Positions 42,740 through 52,198 of a stretch of 64,000 bases of DNA are shown here, one piece after another. The stretch is from CAVVIO01 sp963748095. Lineage in GTDB: Bacteria; Bacteroidota; Bacteroidia; Bacteroidales; UBA10428. The stretch covers positions 124,001 through 188,000 of the forward strand of contig CAVVIO010000001.1 of assembly GCA_963748095.1 (NCBI GenBank), given 5' to 3'. The position numbers were made by a program, and so were the translations under genes. Under the pieces are notes generated by a model that was given only the letters and a program-made list of their open reading frames with translations, ran no database searches and was not told the DNA's origin. How positions within the stretch are numbered: the stretch's first letter is position 1; each line of letters starts with the position of its first letter.

Positions 42740-45510
42740 TGAGCTTCGAGCCAGTTTTTCCCTTCTCCCATATCAACTATTAACGGTACTTTAAGAAGAA
42801 ATGCCGATTCCATCTCCTGTTTTACTAATTTTTTAATATCGTCCAACTCGGTTTTCAGTGTATCGAAAATCAATTCATCATGCACCTGCAGAATCATTTT
42901 GCTTTTAAAACTGTCTTTTATTTTATTGTGGATATTTATCATCGCCAGTTTAATAATATCAGCTGCCGAACCCTGTATTGGGGCATTGATGGCATTTCTC
43001 TCAGCAATTCCCCTCACCATGGCATTGCCCGAATTTATATCGGGTAAATATCTTTTGCGCCCCATCAATGTAGTAACATAACCCTTATCTTTAGCCAGTA
43101 AAATGCTGTTTTCCATATATTTGCCCACTTTAGGATATGTTTTAAAATAACCGTCAATTAAATCTTTTGCTTCACTTCGGGGAATATTCAGCCGCTGTGA
43201 AAGTCCGAAGGCAGATATACCGTATATTATTCCAAAATTCGCTGTCTTAGCTTTACTCCTCATCTCGCGGGTAACATCTTCCAGGGGGACATTGTATATT
43301 TTTGCAGCAGTTGCTGTGTGTATATCTTCATCATTGTTAAATGCAGTTATCATATTGGTGTCTTCACTCATATGTGCCATTATTCGCAGTTCTATCTGTG
43401 AATAATCAGCAGCTAGTAGCAGATAATCATCACTACTTGCCACAAATGACTTTCTTATTTCTCTTCCTCTTTCTTCACGAATAGGAATATTTTGCAAGTT
43501 AGGATTGTTTGAACTAAGTCTTCCGGTAGCAGCAATTGCCTGGTTGTAGGAAGTATGTATCTTTCCTGTTTCTTTATTGATTAGTTTTGGTAATGCCTCA
43601 ATATAAGTAGATAATAACTTTGTTAAAGAACGGTAATCTAGTACGTTTGCAACAATTTCATGTTTGTCTTTCAATCTAACTAATACATCTTCACTGGTTG
43701 AATATTGCTTTGTCTTTGTTTTTTTTGCATTATCAGAAATCTTTAGTTTTTCAAACAGGATATCACCCAGTTGTTTTGGTGAAGAAATATTAAATTGTGT
43801 GCCAGCTTGCTCATAAATGCTTTTTTCAATTTGTATGATCTCTTCACGTAACACACCAGCATATTTTTCCAGATCGTTAATGTTTATCTTAAATCCCGCA
43901 TTCTCCATATCGGCGAGAACATTAATAAGAGGCATTTCAATCTTTTCCGCCAACTCCATTAAATTGTTTTCTTTCAGTTCTTTATGAAGAATACCTGCTA
44001 ATTGCAATGTAATATCTGCATCTTCCCCGGCATATTCCCTTTGTTTTTCAGCATCAACCTGTCGCATATTCAATTGTCCCTTTCCCTTCTTACCTATTAA
44101 TTCTTCAATAGAAACACATTGATAATGCAGGTATCTTTCTGCGAGGTAATTTAGATTATGTTTTAATTCCGGTTGAACCAGGTAATGGGCAAGCATGGTA
44201 TCGAATAGTTCCCCATTAACCTGAATATTATATCTTTTAAATATCTGAATATCATATTTTATGTTTTGACCAATTTTACCAATACTTTTATCTTCAAAAA
44301 CAGGTCTGAATTCTTCCATAATATGTTGAGTTTCCTTCTGGTCTTTTGGAAAAATCACATAATACGCTTCATGTTCTTTAAAGGATATAGCCAGGCCAAC
44401 AATTTCGGCTTTTTGCACATCCAAACCGGTAGTTTCCGTATCGAAACAGAAACTTTTTTGTTGCCTTAAGAAATTAATTAAATTACTTCGTTCTTTCTGA
44501 TTTTGAATTAATTGATAAGAATGATCGACAGTATATATAGAAGACAAATTATCAAGATTGCTGTCGTTTGTGGAATTATCCTCAGAAAATAAATTACCCT
44601 GAACCGGTTCAATAGAATTCTGTTCCTTTTTAGTTATATTTCCGAGAATACGGTTGGCAATAGTTTTAAACTCCAATTCAGTAAATATCTCGTTTAATTT
44701 ATCCCGGTCAAACTGTTTACTTTCAAAGTCATTAAAGTTTTGTTCAAGGGGTACATCCAAGGCTATTGTTACCAGTTTTTTAGATAACTCTATTTGTTCT
44801 TTAAAATTGATGACCGTCTCTTTCTGTTTTCCTTTCAATTTATCGACATTTTCAATCAATTGTTCAACACTTCCGAAATCATGGATAAGTTTTTTAGCTG
44901 TTTTTTCACCAATACCCGGAGCCCCCGGCACATTGTCGGAAGCATCGCCCCATAAGGCCAGAATATCGATTACCTGAAGTGGATTTTCCACTTCAAATCT
45001 TTTTTTCACTTCTTCAACTCCAAGTATTTCAGCATCATTGGAAGAATGACGGGGTTTATACATGAAAATATTTTCTGATACTAATTGGGCGTAATCTTTA
45101 TCAGGAGTCATCATATACGTCTGAAAACCCTCCTTTTCTGCTCTCTTTGCCAATGCTCCGATAACATCATCTGCCTCATAACCAATTACTTCCACGTGTT
45201 TAATGTTAAAACCTTCAATTATTTTTTTGATATAAGGCACTGATATTCTGATGTCTTCCGGAGTTTGTAATCTGTTTGCTTTGTATTCTTTATACATCTC
45301 GTGCCTGAATGTTGGGGAAGGAGGATCGAATACCACGGCAATATGCGTGGGTTTTTCCTTTTCCAATATTTCGACCAGAGAATTGGTAAAACCAAAAACT
45401 GCTGATGTATTCATTCCCTTAGAATTACGGATGGGACGATTAATAAACGCATAATAGGCCCTAAAAATGAGTGCATAGGCATCGAGCAGAAATAACTTTT
45501 TTTGTTCCAT
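42736..45510 (-). CDS. polA: DNA polymerase I
   Basis: A 924-aa cytoplasmic enzyme with all three domains. The 5'-nuclease starts at KKLFLLDAYALIFRAYYAF and includes GYEADDVIGALAKRAE and SDNVPGAPGIGEKTA. The 3'-5' exonuclease (residues ~355-540) keeps FDTETTGLDV, so proofreading is likely. The family A polymerase has GRLSSNNPNLQNIPIR, DYSQIELRIMAHMS, RSKAKTANFGIIYGIS and QVHDELIF. The ATG at 45510 (MEQKKLF) is the true start; the frame runs 34 codons further upstream but that part reads as non-coding. It functions in Okazaki-fragment processing and repair. Confidence 0.96.
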   Translation of the reverse strand: MEQKKLFLLDAYALIFRAYYAFINRPIRNSKGMNTSAVFGFTNSLVEILEKEKPTHIAVVFDPPSPTFRHEMYKEYKANRLQTPEDIRISVPYIKKIIEGFNIKHVEVIGYEADDVIGALAKRAEKEGFQTYMMTPDKDYAQLVSENIFMYKPRHSSNDAEILGVEEVKKRFEVENPLQVIDILALWGDASDNVPGAPGIGEKTAKKLIHDFGSVEQLIENVDKLKGKQKETVINFKEQIELSKKLVTIALDVPLEQNFNDFESKQFDRDKLNEIFTELEFKTIANRILGNITKKEQNSIEPVQGNLFSEDNSTNDSNLDNLSSIYTVDHSYQLIQNQKERSNLINFLRQQKSFCFDTETTGLDVQKAEIVGLAISFKEHEAYYVIFPKDQKETQHIMEEFRPVFEDKSIGKIGQNIKYDIQIFKRYNIQVNGELFDTMLAHYLVQPELKHNLNYLAERYLHYQCVSIEELIGKKGKGQLNMRQVDAEKQREYAGEDADITLQLAGILHKELKENNLMELAEKIEMPLINVLADMENAGFKININDLEKYAGVLREEIIQIEKSIYEQAGTQFNISSPKQLGDILFEKLKISDNAKKTKTKQYSTSEDVLVRLKDKHEIVANVLDYRSLTKLLSTYIEALPKLINKETGKIHTSYNQAIAATGRLSSNNPNLQNIPIREERGREIRKSFVASSDDYLLLAADYSQIELRIMAHMSEDTNMITAFNNDEDIHTATAAKIYNVPLEDVTREMRSKAKTANFGIIYGISAFGLSQRLNIPRSEAKDLIDGYFKTYPKVGKYMENSILLAKDKGYVTTLMGRKRYLPDINSGNAMVRGIAERNAINAPIQGSAADIIKLAMINIHNKIKDSFKSKMILQVHDELIFDTLKTELDDIKKLVKQEMESAFLLKVPLIVDMGEGKNWLEAH

Positions 45511-45543
45511 TATTTTGAATTTATATACATATAAAAATATAAC

Positions 45544-45578
45544 AAAAAAACCGGTTAATGTAAAATCAACCGGTTTTT
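45544..45578 (-). terminator. Intrinsic terminator after the ArsR-type gene
   Basis: Eleven-base stem AAAAACCGGTT / AACCGGTTTTT around an 11-base loop, followed on the minus strand by a T run (45550 down to 45544). It separates the regulator from polA. Confidence 0.85.
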
Positions 45579-45601
45579 GAATTATAAATTTCTTCTTAAT
45601 A

Positions 45602-45898
45602 CTAATAAGCACATTTACTTATGCATTCAACAATATTGCTCAAATTGTCGTGACGTAAGAAATAATAAGTGTTTTTACCGTCCCGCTTAGAAGTCAGGAC
45701 TCCTTTATCCTTCAATATACCAAGATGATGTGATGTTGTTGATTGTTCTATTCCAAGCAATTCATGTATTTCAGTTACGGTAAGTTTCTTTCCGTCTTCG
45801 AGATAATTTATGATTGAAATTCTCATGGGGTGAGCAATTGCTTTCAGCATACTTGCTGCTTTTTCCAGCTGTTCAACCGTTAAAGTATTAAATTCCAT
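45602..45898 (-). CDS. ArsR/SmtB-type winged-helix transcriptional regulator
   Basis: A 98-aa protein, MEFNTLTVEQLEKAASMLKAIAHPMRISIINYLED. The recognition helix is in TVTEIHELLGIEQSTTSHHLGILKDKGVLTSKRDGKNTYYFL. A CxxxC pair at the extreme C-terminus (ECISKCAY) could bind metal or sense redox state, but the typical ArsR alpha-3 CVC metal site is absent. The ATG at 45898 matches the family N-terminus; the longer frame does not. The upstream region has AT-rich near-palindromes that might be an operator. No metal or efflux gene lies beside it to suggest a target. Confidence 0.85.
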   Translation of the reverse strand: MEFNTLTVEQLEKAASMLKAIAHPMRISIINYLEDGKKLTVTEIHELLGIEQSTTSHHLGILKDKGVLTSKRDGKNTYYFLRHDNLSNIVECISKCAY

Positions 45899-46275
45899 GT
45901 GTGTAAAAATTGATGATACAACTAATAAATGCAAATATATAAATATATAATTGGAATCAAATTAATTGTTTTTTATTTTTTGCTGCTTTCAGCTAATACT
46001 AACCCGGTAAAGCATATAATTATTGATAGTGTCAAAATAATTCAACAATACAGTTATTAAAACGGATACAACACATTCATTCTATTCTTACAGTTAGCAT
46101 TTAAAATTGAAAACAAAAACTCAGGCAAATATTATGCTGTTTCTCAAGACAAAACCTGTACTCTAATCAATGAAATTTCCTTTTTTTATAGAATAACACA
46201 TTGTGTTTCTGCAATAAATTAATTATATACAAAATTTTAGTTATAATTTGTAATTTAGCCAGCAAATAACAAACT
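45899..46275. other. Divergent intergenic region, 377 bp
   Basis: Spacer between the leftward ArsR-type gene and the rightward polyprenyl synthase. Near the regulator start a run ATATATAAATATATA could be an operator but is low in information. Upstream of the synthase, TATAATTTG resembles but does not exactly match a -7 box. No gene or RNA seen. Confidence 0.4.
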
Positions 46276-47250
46276 ATGCCATCATTAGATGAGATCAGAA
46301 AGCCGATAAAGGAAGAACTTAAAAAATTTGAAGCTAATTTTCCTTCGCTTTTAAAAAGTAATGTACCGTTACTTAATATTGTTGCCAATTATATAGTACG
46401 TCGGAAAGGTAAGCAGATGCGACCCATGTTTGTTTTTCTTACTGCAAAAACACTTGGTGAAATCAATGACTCCACGTATACTGCTGCTTCTCTGATAGAA
46501 TTATTGCATACAGCAACACTCATTCATGATGATGTAGTGGATGAATCGTTTGAAAGAAGGGGCTTTTTATCGATAAATGCATTATGGCATTCAAAGATTG
46601 CTGTTTTAATGGGAGATTATCTTCTCGCAAAAGGATTATTACTTGCCGTAAAAGAAAAGGAATTTCAATTACTGGAAATAGTTTCAGATGCCGTGCGTGA
46701 AATGAGTGAAGGGGAATTATTGCAGATTCAAAAATCGAGAAAACTCAATATTACAGAGGATCAATATTTTGAAGTAATCCGTAAGAAAACAGCTGCATTA
46801 ATCTCAGCCTGTACTAGTTGTGGCGCAAAATCAGTTAATGCAGATGCTTCAATTTTAGATTCAATGAAACGTTTTGGTGAATATATCGGAATAGCCTTTC
46901 AGATTAGGGATGACTTGTTCGATTACGAAAAAACTACTCTTATTGGTAAACCAACCGGAAATGATATAAAAGAAAAAAAGCTTACATTACCCTTGATATA
47001 TGCACTTGAAAAATCGAGCATCCAGGAACGAAAAAAAATAATTCACACCATTAGCCGACATAATAAAAATACAGTCAAAGTAAAAGAGATCATTGAATTT
47101 GTAAAACTGAAAGGTGGTCTTGATTATTCAGAAAGTAAAATGGATGAGTATAAAAACAAAGCTATCGACATTATTAAAGATATTCCCGAAAGTGAATCAA
47201 AAAAAGCGCTTATGCAACTCGTGGAATTTACAACCACCCGAAAAAAATAA
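46276..47250 (+). CDS. Trans-polyprenyl diphosphate synthase (octaprenyl/heptaprenyl type)
   Basis: A 324-aa soluble, membrane-associated prenyltransferase. It has RRKGKQMRPMFVFL, the first Asp-rich motif as LIHDDVVDESFERRG and the second as QIRDDLFDYEKTTLIGKPTGNDIKEKKLTLPLIYAL, split here into blocks. Both Mg2+ sites are intact. It condenses isopentenyl diphosphate onto an allylic primer to make the side chain of quinones, most likely menaquinone in this phylum. Chain length depends on the residues before the first Asp motif and is not predicted. No menaquinone gene adjoins it. Confidence 0.9.
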   Translation: MPSLDEIRKPIKEELKKFEANFPSLLKSNVPLLNIVANYIVRRKGKQMRPMFVFLTAKTLGEINDSTYTAASLIELLHTATLIHDDVVDESFERRGFLSINALWHSKIAVLMGDYLLAKGLLLAVKEKEFQLLEIVSDAVREMSEGELLQIQKSRKLNITEDQYFEVIRKKTAALISACTSCGAKSVNADASILDSMKRFGEYIGIAFQIRDDLFDYEKTTLIGKPTGNDIKEKKLTLPLIYALEKSSIQERKKIIHTISRHNKNTVKVKEIIEFVKLKGGLDYSESKMDEYKNKAIDIIKDIPESESKKALMQLVEFTTTRKK

Positions 47251-47433
47251 TTTCATTTTTGAATTTATGCAAATAGTGGAATTTTAAACTTCATTTCTTA
47301 CCTTATATGCTGTTATTCTGATATCCTCTATAGCCTGCCTTTAAATTTTTGATTCTAAACGACTTAATTTACTCAAATTACCGATGTAACTTTCTAATTT
47401 AAAGCTTCTTATAGCAATTATTTTTATTATATT

Positions 47434-49233
47434 CTACTGCTTAAAATATTTCATGATAATTATTGTTTTTTGTTTTCCAATCAGTTTTTCCAGATTTTCC
47501 TTTTTTGCAAATTTAATTGCGTCTATATTGTCAAAATTATTTAATAACAGGGTAACCGTTTTTTCTCCCACTCCTTTTATATGATTTAATTCCGAATCGA
47601 TCATTGCTTTTGATCGCTTATCCCGATGAAAAGTTATACCGAACCTGTGTGCTTCATTTCTGAGACGTTGAATTAATTTAAGTGATTCCGATCTTTTATC
47701 GATATAAAGTGGATATTGATCTCCAGGAAAATAAATTTCTTCCAGCTTTTTTGCTATTCCAATTATTGCCATTTGATTTTCAACTGACAATTTCTTTAGA
47801 CTTTTAATAGCCGCATTCAATTGCCCTTTGCCTCCATCAATAATTATTAATTGAGGTAATGATTTTTTTTCAGAAATTAACCGTTTATATCTGCGATATA
47901 CAATTTCTTCCATCGAAGCAAAATCATCGGGACCTGTTACCGTTTTTATATTAAAATGCCGGTAATCCTTTTTACTTGGTATTCCATTTTTGAAAACAAC
48001 ACATGATGCTACCGGGTTAGACCCCTGGATATTCGAATTGTCGAAACATTCAATATGTACAGGCAGGTTTTTCAATTTTAAATCTACTTTTAATTTCTCT
48101 AAAACCCGGTTATCATTTTTCTTAACTTGAATTAGTTCGTTTTTCTTTTGCTTTTCCAAACAATATATCCTCGCATTTCTTTCAGATAATTCCAAAAGAT
48201 GGCGTTTATCACCTTTTTGGGGAACTAACAAATTGGCACTTCCTATTTTTTCATTTATTTTAAAAGGAACAAGAATTTCCTTTGAATCGCTTTTAAATCT
48301 TTCCCTGATATCTATAATGGCATAAGTTAATAAATCCTCATTTGTTTCATCTAGTTTTTTAACAAGTTCAATGGTATGTGATTGAATAATGGCTCCCTGC
48401 ACAACTTTCAAATAATTTACAGCGGCATATTTTTCCTTGTCAATTATTGAAAACACATCTACATTATGAATTTTCTGATTAACGATGGTTGATTTGCTTT
48501 TGAATTTCTCAAGTATTTCCAATTTATTTTTCACCATCTCTGCTTCCTCGAATCTGTATTCGTCCGCGTACATTTTCATCATTTTCTTAAGATAAACAAG
48601 TACGGTTTGAAGATTCCCATTTATAATTTGCCGAATTTGAATAATTGTCTGGTTGTAATCTTCTTCGTTTTGTAAATCTTCGCACGGCCCCTTACAATTT
48701 CCTATGTGGTATTCCAAACACACCTTAAATTTTCCGTTTGTTATATTTTCTTTTGATAGATTATAATTACAGTTACGAAGATTATATAATTGATGAATTA
48801 ACTCCAATAAAGTCCTTACCATTCCGGCAGAAGTATATGGCCCGTAATATTCAGAGCCATCATGAATAATTTTACGGGTGGAGAACACTCTCGGAAATCG
48901 TTCATTCTTTATACATATCCAGGGAAAAGTTTTATCATCCTTCAGAAGAATATTATAGCGTGGTTGTATTTTTTTTATTAAATTATTTTCCAGTAACAAG
49001 GCATCTGATTCCGAATCAACAATAATGTGTTTAATGTCTTCTATTTTCGAAACCAGTACTTTTATTTTATTTGACTCATGTCTGGTTTTATTAAAATAGG
49101 AGGTTACTCGTTTTCTTAAATTCTTTGCTTTTCCAACATAAATTATTTCATTCTTGTTATTAAAAAATTGATATACCCCGGGGTTATCGGGTAGTGTTTT
49201 TAATATGTTTTCTATGTGTACTTTTTTAATCAT
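47434..49233 (-). CDS. uvrC: Excinuclease ABC subunit C
   Basis: A 599-aa cytoplasmic nuclease of normal length. The N-terminal GIY-YIG domain reads PGVYQFFNNKNEIIYVGKAKNLRKRV. A UVR motif lies near residue 205 (KMYADEYRFEEAEMVKNKLEILEKF). The C-terminal RNase-H-like domain has ECFDNSNIQGSNPVASCVVF and IIDGGKGQLNAA. A helix-hairpin-helix (IKGVGEKTVTLLLNNF) closes it. It makes both incisions in nucleotide excision repair. It is the last gene of the leftward mnmG side, separated from mnmG by the parS-type palindromes. Confidence 0.97.
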   Translation of the reverse strand: MIKKVHIENILKTLPDNPGVYQFFNNKNEIIYVGKAKNLRKRVTSYFNKTRHESNKIKVLVSKIEDIKHIIVDSESDALLLENNLIKKIQPRYNILLKDDKTFPWICIKNERFPRVFSTRKIIHDGSEYYGPYTSAGMVRTLLELIHQLYNLRNCNYNLSKENITNGKFKVCLEYHIGNCKGPCEDLQNEEDYNQTIIQIRQIINGNLQTVLVYLKKMMKMYADEYRFEEAEMVKNKLEILEKFKSKSTIVNQKIHNVDVFSIIDKEKYAAVNYLKVVQGAIIQSHTIELVKKLDETNEDLLTYAIIDIRERFKSDSKEILVPFKINEKIGSANLLVPQKGDKRHLLELSERNARIYCLEKQKKNELIQVKKNDNRVLEKLKVDLKLKNLPVHIECFDNSNIQGSNPVASCVVFKNGIPSKKDYRHFNIKTVTGPDDFASMEEIVYRRYKRLISEKKSLPQLIIIDGGKGQLNAAIKSLKKLSVENQMAIIGIAKKLEEIYFPGDQYPLYIDKRSESLKLIQRLRNEAHRFGITFHRDKRSKAMIDSELNHIKGVGEKTVTLLLNNFDNIDAIKFAKKENLEKLIGKQKTIIIMKYFKQ

Positions 49234-49304
49234 TCCTCGTTTCTTAATTTAAAAGTAACATCTTTTTCATTACTATCACAGACTCCTCTTATACTTTATA
49301 TAAA

Positions 49305-49335
49305 AAAAGGATGTTCCACGTGGAACATCCTTATA
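49305..49335. promoter_or_regulatory. parS-type site 1, inside a 22-bp palindrome that also looks like the mnmG terminator
   Basis: TGTTCCACGTGGAACA (49312-49327) is a perfect 16-bp palindrome of the ParB-binding parS type. It is extended by GGA/TCC to a 22-bp palindrome at 49309-49330. Reading leftward, the hairpin is followed by a run of seven T, so the same DNA has the form of an intrinsic terminator for mnmG. Confidence 0.72.
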
Positions 49336-49348
49336 TTTTCATTTCAAT

Positions 49349-49364
49349 TGTTCCACGTGGAACA
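49349..49364. promoter_or_regulatory. parS-type site 2
   Basis: A second identical TGTTCCACGTGGAACA palindrome, 37 bases from site 1 and directly abutting the mnmG stop codon at 49365. Two exact copies this close are not expected by chance and fit a ParB loading site. Confidence 0.72.
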
Positions 49365-51242
49365 TTATCTCCCTAAATGAACAAGTAAAACATTAATATC
49401 CGAAGGAGAAACTCCAGTTATTCTTGAAGCCTGACCTATAGTTGACGGTTTAATTTTTGAAAGTTTTTGCCTTCCTTCCGTCGATATTGACTTTAATTCA
49501 TTAAAATTAAAAGAATCGCTTATCTTAACATGATCGAGTCTGCTGATTTTTTCTGCAATTATTTTTTCTCTTATTATGTATCCGTTGTACTTTAATTCAA
49601 TTTCAACCTGTTCAGCGATTTCTTCTTTATTACTTTTAATTAGATAATATTTCTCTTTTAAAGAATCTATTCTATTAATAACTTCAAAAATATTAATTTG
49701 TGGTCTTACAAGGATTTCATTCAATTTAACCTTTTGTCGAATAGGAGAAGTTTCCTTCTCTATTAAAAGTGAATTTATTTCCTGAGGTGTAATTGAATAT
49801 GAATTTACAAAATTTATGAATTCTTCCTTTTCCTTCTTCTTCATAATTAAATTATCATATCTTTCCTTTTTTGCCAACCCAATCGTATAAGAGCGCTCTG
49901 TTAACCTTTCATCAGCATTATCCTGCCTTAACAAAATTCTGTATTCAGCTCTTGATGTAAACATCCGGTAAGGCTCATCTACTCCTTTAGTTATTAAATC
50001 ATCAATAAGAACTCCAATATAGGCTTCATCTCTTTCTAAGATAAATTCTTCTTTACTGTTAATTTTTAAATAAGCATTTATACCAGCCATTATTCCTTGT
50101 GCAGCCGCTTCTTCATATCCTGTTGTGCCGTTAATCTGACCTGCAAAATATAAATTATCTATATGTTTCGTTTCTAAAGTTTTGTTTAATTGAGTTGGTG
50201 GATAATAATCATATTCAATAGCATATCCCGGACGAAAAATTTCAACATTCTCAAGACCTGCAATTTTTCTTAATGCTTTAAATTGAACATCCCAAGGTAG
50301 CGAAGAAGAAAAACCATTTATATAATATTCTACAGTACTATCTCCTTCGGGTTCTATAAAAAGTTGGTGTTGTTTCTTCTCGGCAAATGTTACTATTTTA
50401 TCTTCGATGCTTGGGCAATACCTTGGTCCTACTCCTTGAATGGTACCATTATATAATGGTGAATCATTAAATCCAGTCCTTAAAACATCATGACTTTCAG
50501 TGTTGGTATAAGTTATATAACAATTTTTTTCTGTTACTATCTTTCTTTCTGATAGAAATGAAAAATTACCTCCTTCAACATCTCCATGCTGTTCTTCCAT
50601 TTTCGAGAAGTCAATCGTCCTTCCATCCAATCTTGCAGGAGTTCCTGTTTTCATTCTGCCAACTTCAAATCCAAAATTCTTTAATTGTGAAGATATTCCA
50701 TAAGAAGCCGATTCGGATGCTCTTCCTCCTTTTATCTTTACATTTCCAATATGCATCAACCCATTCTCAAAAGTTCCACTTGTAAGAATAACCGCTTTTG
50801 CATAAAAATTTATACCCATTTTTGTCTTAACGCCTATAACCTTTTTATCTTCTATTAATAACTCTACAACACTATCCTGCCACATTCGAAGATTTTGGAT
50901 CTCTTCCAACCTCATTCTCCATTCCCATGAAAAACGCATTCTATCACATTGAGCCCTTGGACTCCACATAGCAGGACCCTTTGATCTGTTCAACATTCTG
51001 AATTGTATCATACTTTTATCTGTTACAATCCCAGAATAACCACCCAAAGCATCAATCTCTCTTATAATCTGTCCTTTTGCTATTCCACCCATTGCAGGAT
51101 TACATGACATCTGAGCAATTTTTGTCATATCCATTGTAATCAACAACACATTTGCTCCCATATTTGCACTTGCAGCCGCGGCTTCACTTCCGGCATGACC
51201 AGCTCCAACAACAATAATATCATATTTGAAATATTCCATCAT
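49365..51242 (-). CDS. mnmG: tRNA uridine-5-carboxymethylaminomethyl modification enzyme MnmG (GidA)
   Basis: A 625-aa FAD protein. The dinucleotide-binding motif is DIIVVGAGHAGSEAAAASANMG. SCNPAMGGIAKGQIIREIDALGG and LTSGTFENGLMHIGN follow, then GTPARLDGRTIDF, and the C-terminal GIDA_assoc region (ITGVSPSDINVLLVHL). With MnmE it modifies U34 of several tRNAs. It overlaps or nearly touches ybeY (13 bases) and belongs to the leftward run that begins at the flippase. The gene is often near the chromosome origin in bacteria, in line with the parS-type sites beside it. Confidence 0.97.
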   Translation of the reverse strand: MMEYFKYDIIVVGAGHAGSEAAAASANMGANVLLITMDMTKIAQMSCNPAMGGIAKGQIIREIDALGGYSGIVTDKSMIQFRMLNRSKGPAMWSPRAQCDRMRFSWEWRMRLEEIQNLRMWQDSVVELLIEDKKVIGVKTKMGINFYAKAVILTSGTFENGLMHIGNVKIKGGRASESASYGISSQLKNFGFEVGRMKTGTPARLDGRTIDFSKMEEQHGDVEGGNFSFLSERKIVTEKNCYITYTNTESHDVLRTGFNDSPLYNGTIQGVGPRYCPSIEDKIVTFAEKKQHQLFIEPEGDSTVEYYINGFSSSLPWDVQFKALRKIAGLENVEIFRPGYAIEYDYYPPTQLNKTLETKHIDNLYFAGQINGTTGYEEAAAQGIMAGINAYLKINSKEEFILERDEAYIGVLIDDLITKGVDEPYRMFTSRAEYRILLRQDNADERLTERSYTIGLAKKERYDNLIMKKKEKEEFINFVNSYSITPQEINSLLIEKETSPIRQKVKLNEILVRPQINIFEVINRIDSLKEKYYLIKSNKEEIAEQVEIELKYNGYIIREKIIAEKISRLDHVKISDSFNFNELKSISTEGRQKLSKIKPSTIGQASRITGVSPSDINVLLVHLGR

Positions 51243-51255
51243 CCGAAAATATTTG

Positions 51256-51678
51256 TCATTCTTCTATTTTTCCTAAATAATAATCTTCTTTTTTACGCAT
51301 TATCCCCTTTTCAACATCATTTTTATCAGTAAATCCAATCAAATGTAAAACTCCATGAATAATAACTCTATTCAGTTCTTTTTCAAAATTATTATTACTA
51401 TAATTAATTGAATTAGTTTTAACTGTATCAATACTTATATATATATCACCATTTATATAATCTTTCAGATTATCAGCAAAGGTAATAACATCCGTTAAAT
51501 AATAATGTTCCAGGTATTTCTTGTTTATTTCCAACAAGTAATTATCTGAAGTAAAAATAATATTAATTATTCCAATATTTTTTTTTACATCAGTTACAAT
51601 ACTTTTAATAGTATTTCTTAATGGGAGGGATTTCTTGAAATTAAAATCTATATCGGTACAATAAAAATTAATTTCCAA
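51256..51678 (-). CDS. ybeY: Endoribonuclease YbeY (16S rRNA maturation)
   Basis: A 140-aa protein of the UPF0054 family. YLTDVITFADNL is the conserved entry, and the metal site is NRVIIHGVLHLIGFTDKNDVEKGIMRKKEDYYL. The usual third histidine of HGxLHLxGxDH is replaced (GFTDKND), a change I recall from other Bacteroidota YbeY proteins. It acts in 16S rRNA 3'-end maturation and ribosome quality control. It sits 7 bases after the RsbW-like gene and 13 before mnmG. Confidence 0.92.
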   Translation of the reverse strand: MEINFYCTDIDFNFKKSLPLRNTIKSIVTDVKKNIGIINIIFTSDNYLLEINKKYLEHYYLTDVITFADNLKDYINGDIYISIDTVKTNSINYSNNNFEKELNRVIIHGVLHLIGFTDKNDVEKGIMRKKEDYYLGKIEE

Positions 51679-51685
51679 AAATTCT

Positions 51686-52084
51686 TTATTTCAAATTAAA
51701 TTCTAATTCTACAATAGAACCGTTCTTAGAAAAAATCAATTTATCAGATAATTTCTCCATCAAAAATATTCCACGTCCATTAACATTCTCAATATTTTCC
51801 GGAGCTGTTGGGTCAGGAACATTATTATAATCAAATCCATCTCCCTGATCCTCTATTTTGATTTTTATTAAATTTCCTTCTTTTGCTATATTAATTCTTA
51901 CATCTTTATTTTCATCGAGTTTATTTCCATGAAGAATGGCATTATTAGTTGCTTCTAAAGCAGCAATTAATATATTACCATATATATCAGAATTTATCAT
52001 GTATTCACTCGATAAATCATCTACCAGTTTTTCAACCTTTCTTAGATTTTCTATTTTTGATGCAATTTTAAAACTTTTTTCCAT
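51686..52084 (-). CDS. RsbW-type ATP-binding protein (anti-sigma factor kinase family)
   Basis: A 132-aa single GHKL ATPase domain. The N-box is EATNNAILHGNKLD, the G1 box EDQGDGFDYNNVPDPT, the G2 box GRGIFLMEKLSD, and it ends with an Ile-Val-Glu-Leu-Glu strand. RsbW/SpoIIAB proteins bind sigma factors and phosphorylate STAS-domain antagonists. No STAS or sigma gene is adjacent, so the partner is unknown. Position between an EnvC-like gene and ybeY is, as I recall, usual in Bacteroidota. SiaC at 8.4 kb belongs to a distinct partner-switch system. Confidence 0.88.
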   Translation of the reverse strand: MEKSFKIASKIENLRKVEKLVDDLSSEYMINSDIYGNILIAALEATNNAILHGNKLDENKDVRINIAKEGNLIKIKIEDQGDGFDYNNVPDPTAPENIENVNGRGIFLMEKLSDKLIFSKNGSIVELEFNLK

Positions 52085-52198
52085 CAGTTATAAGGTGTTT
52101 TTCTTTTCTTTTATACTGAATATTACATTTTTTGTTTCCTTTATTATATCAATAAATATATCACTTTTTATTTGAGGTTACGCAAATTTAATTAATAT

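Noticed and set aside
42736..45612. DNA polymerase I starting 34 codons upstream of 45510
   Set aside because: The extra residues run through the terminator hairpin at 45544-45578 and do not resemble any polA N-terminus.
45920..45955. ATATATAAATATATA near-palindrome as an ArsR-type operator
   Set aside because: It is too low in information in an AT-rich gap to support a claim; kept only as a remark.
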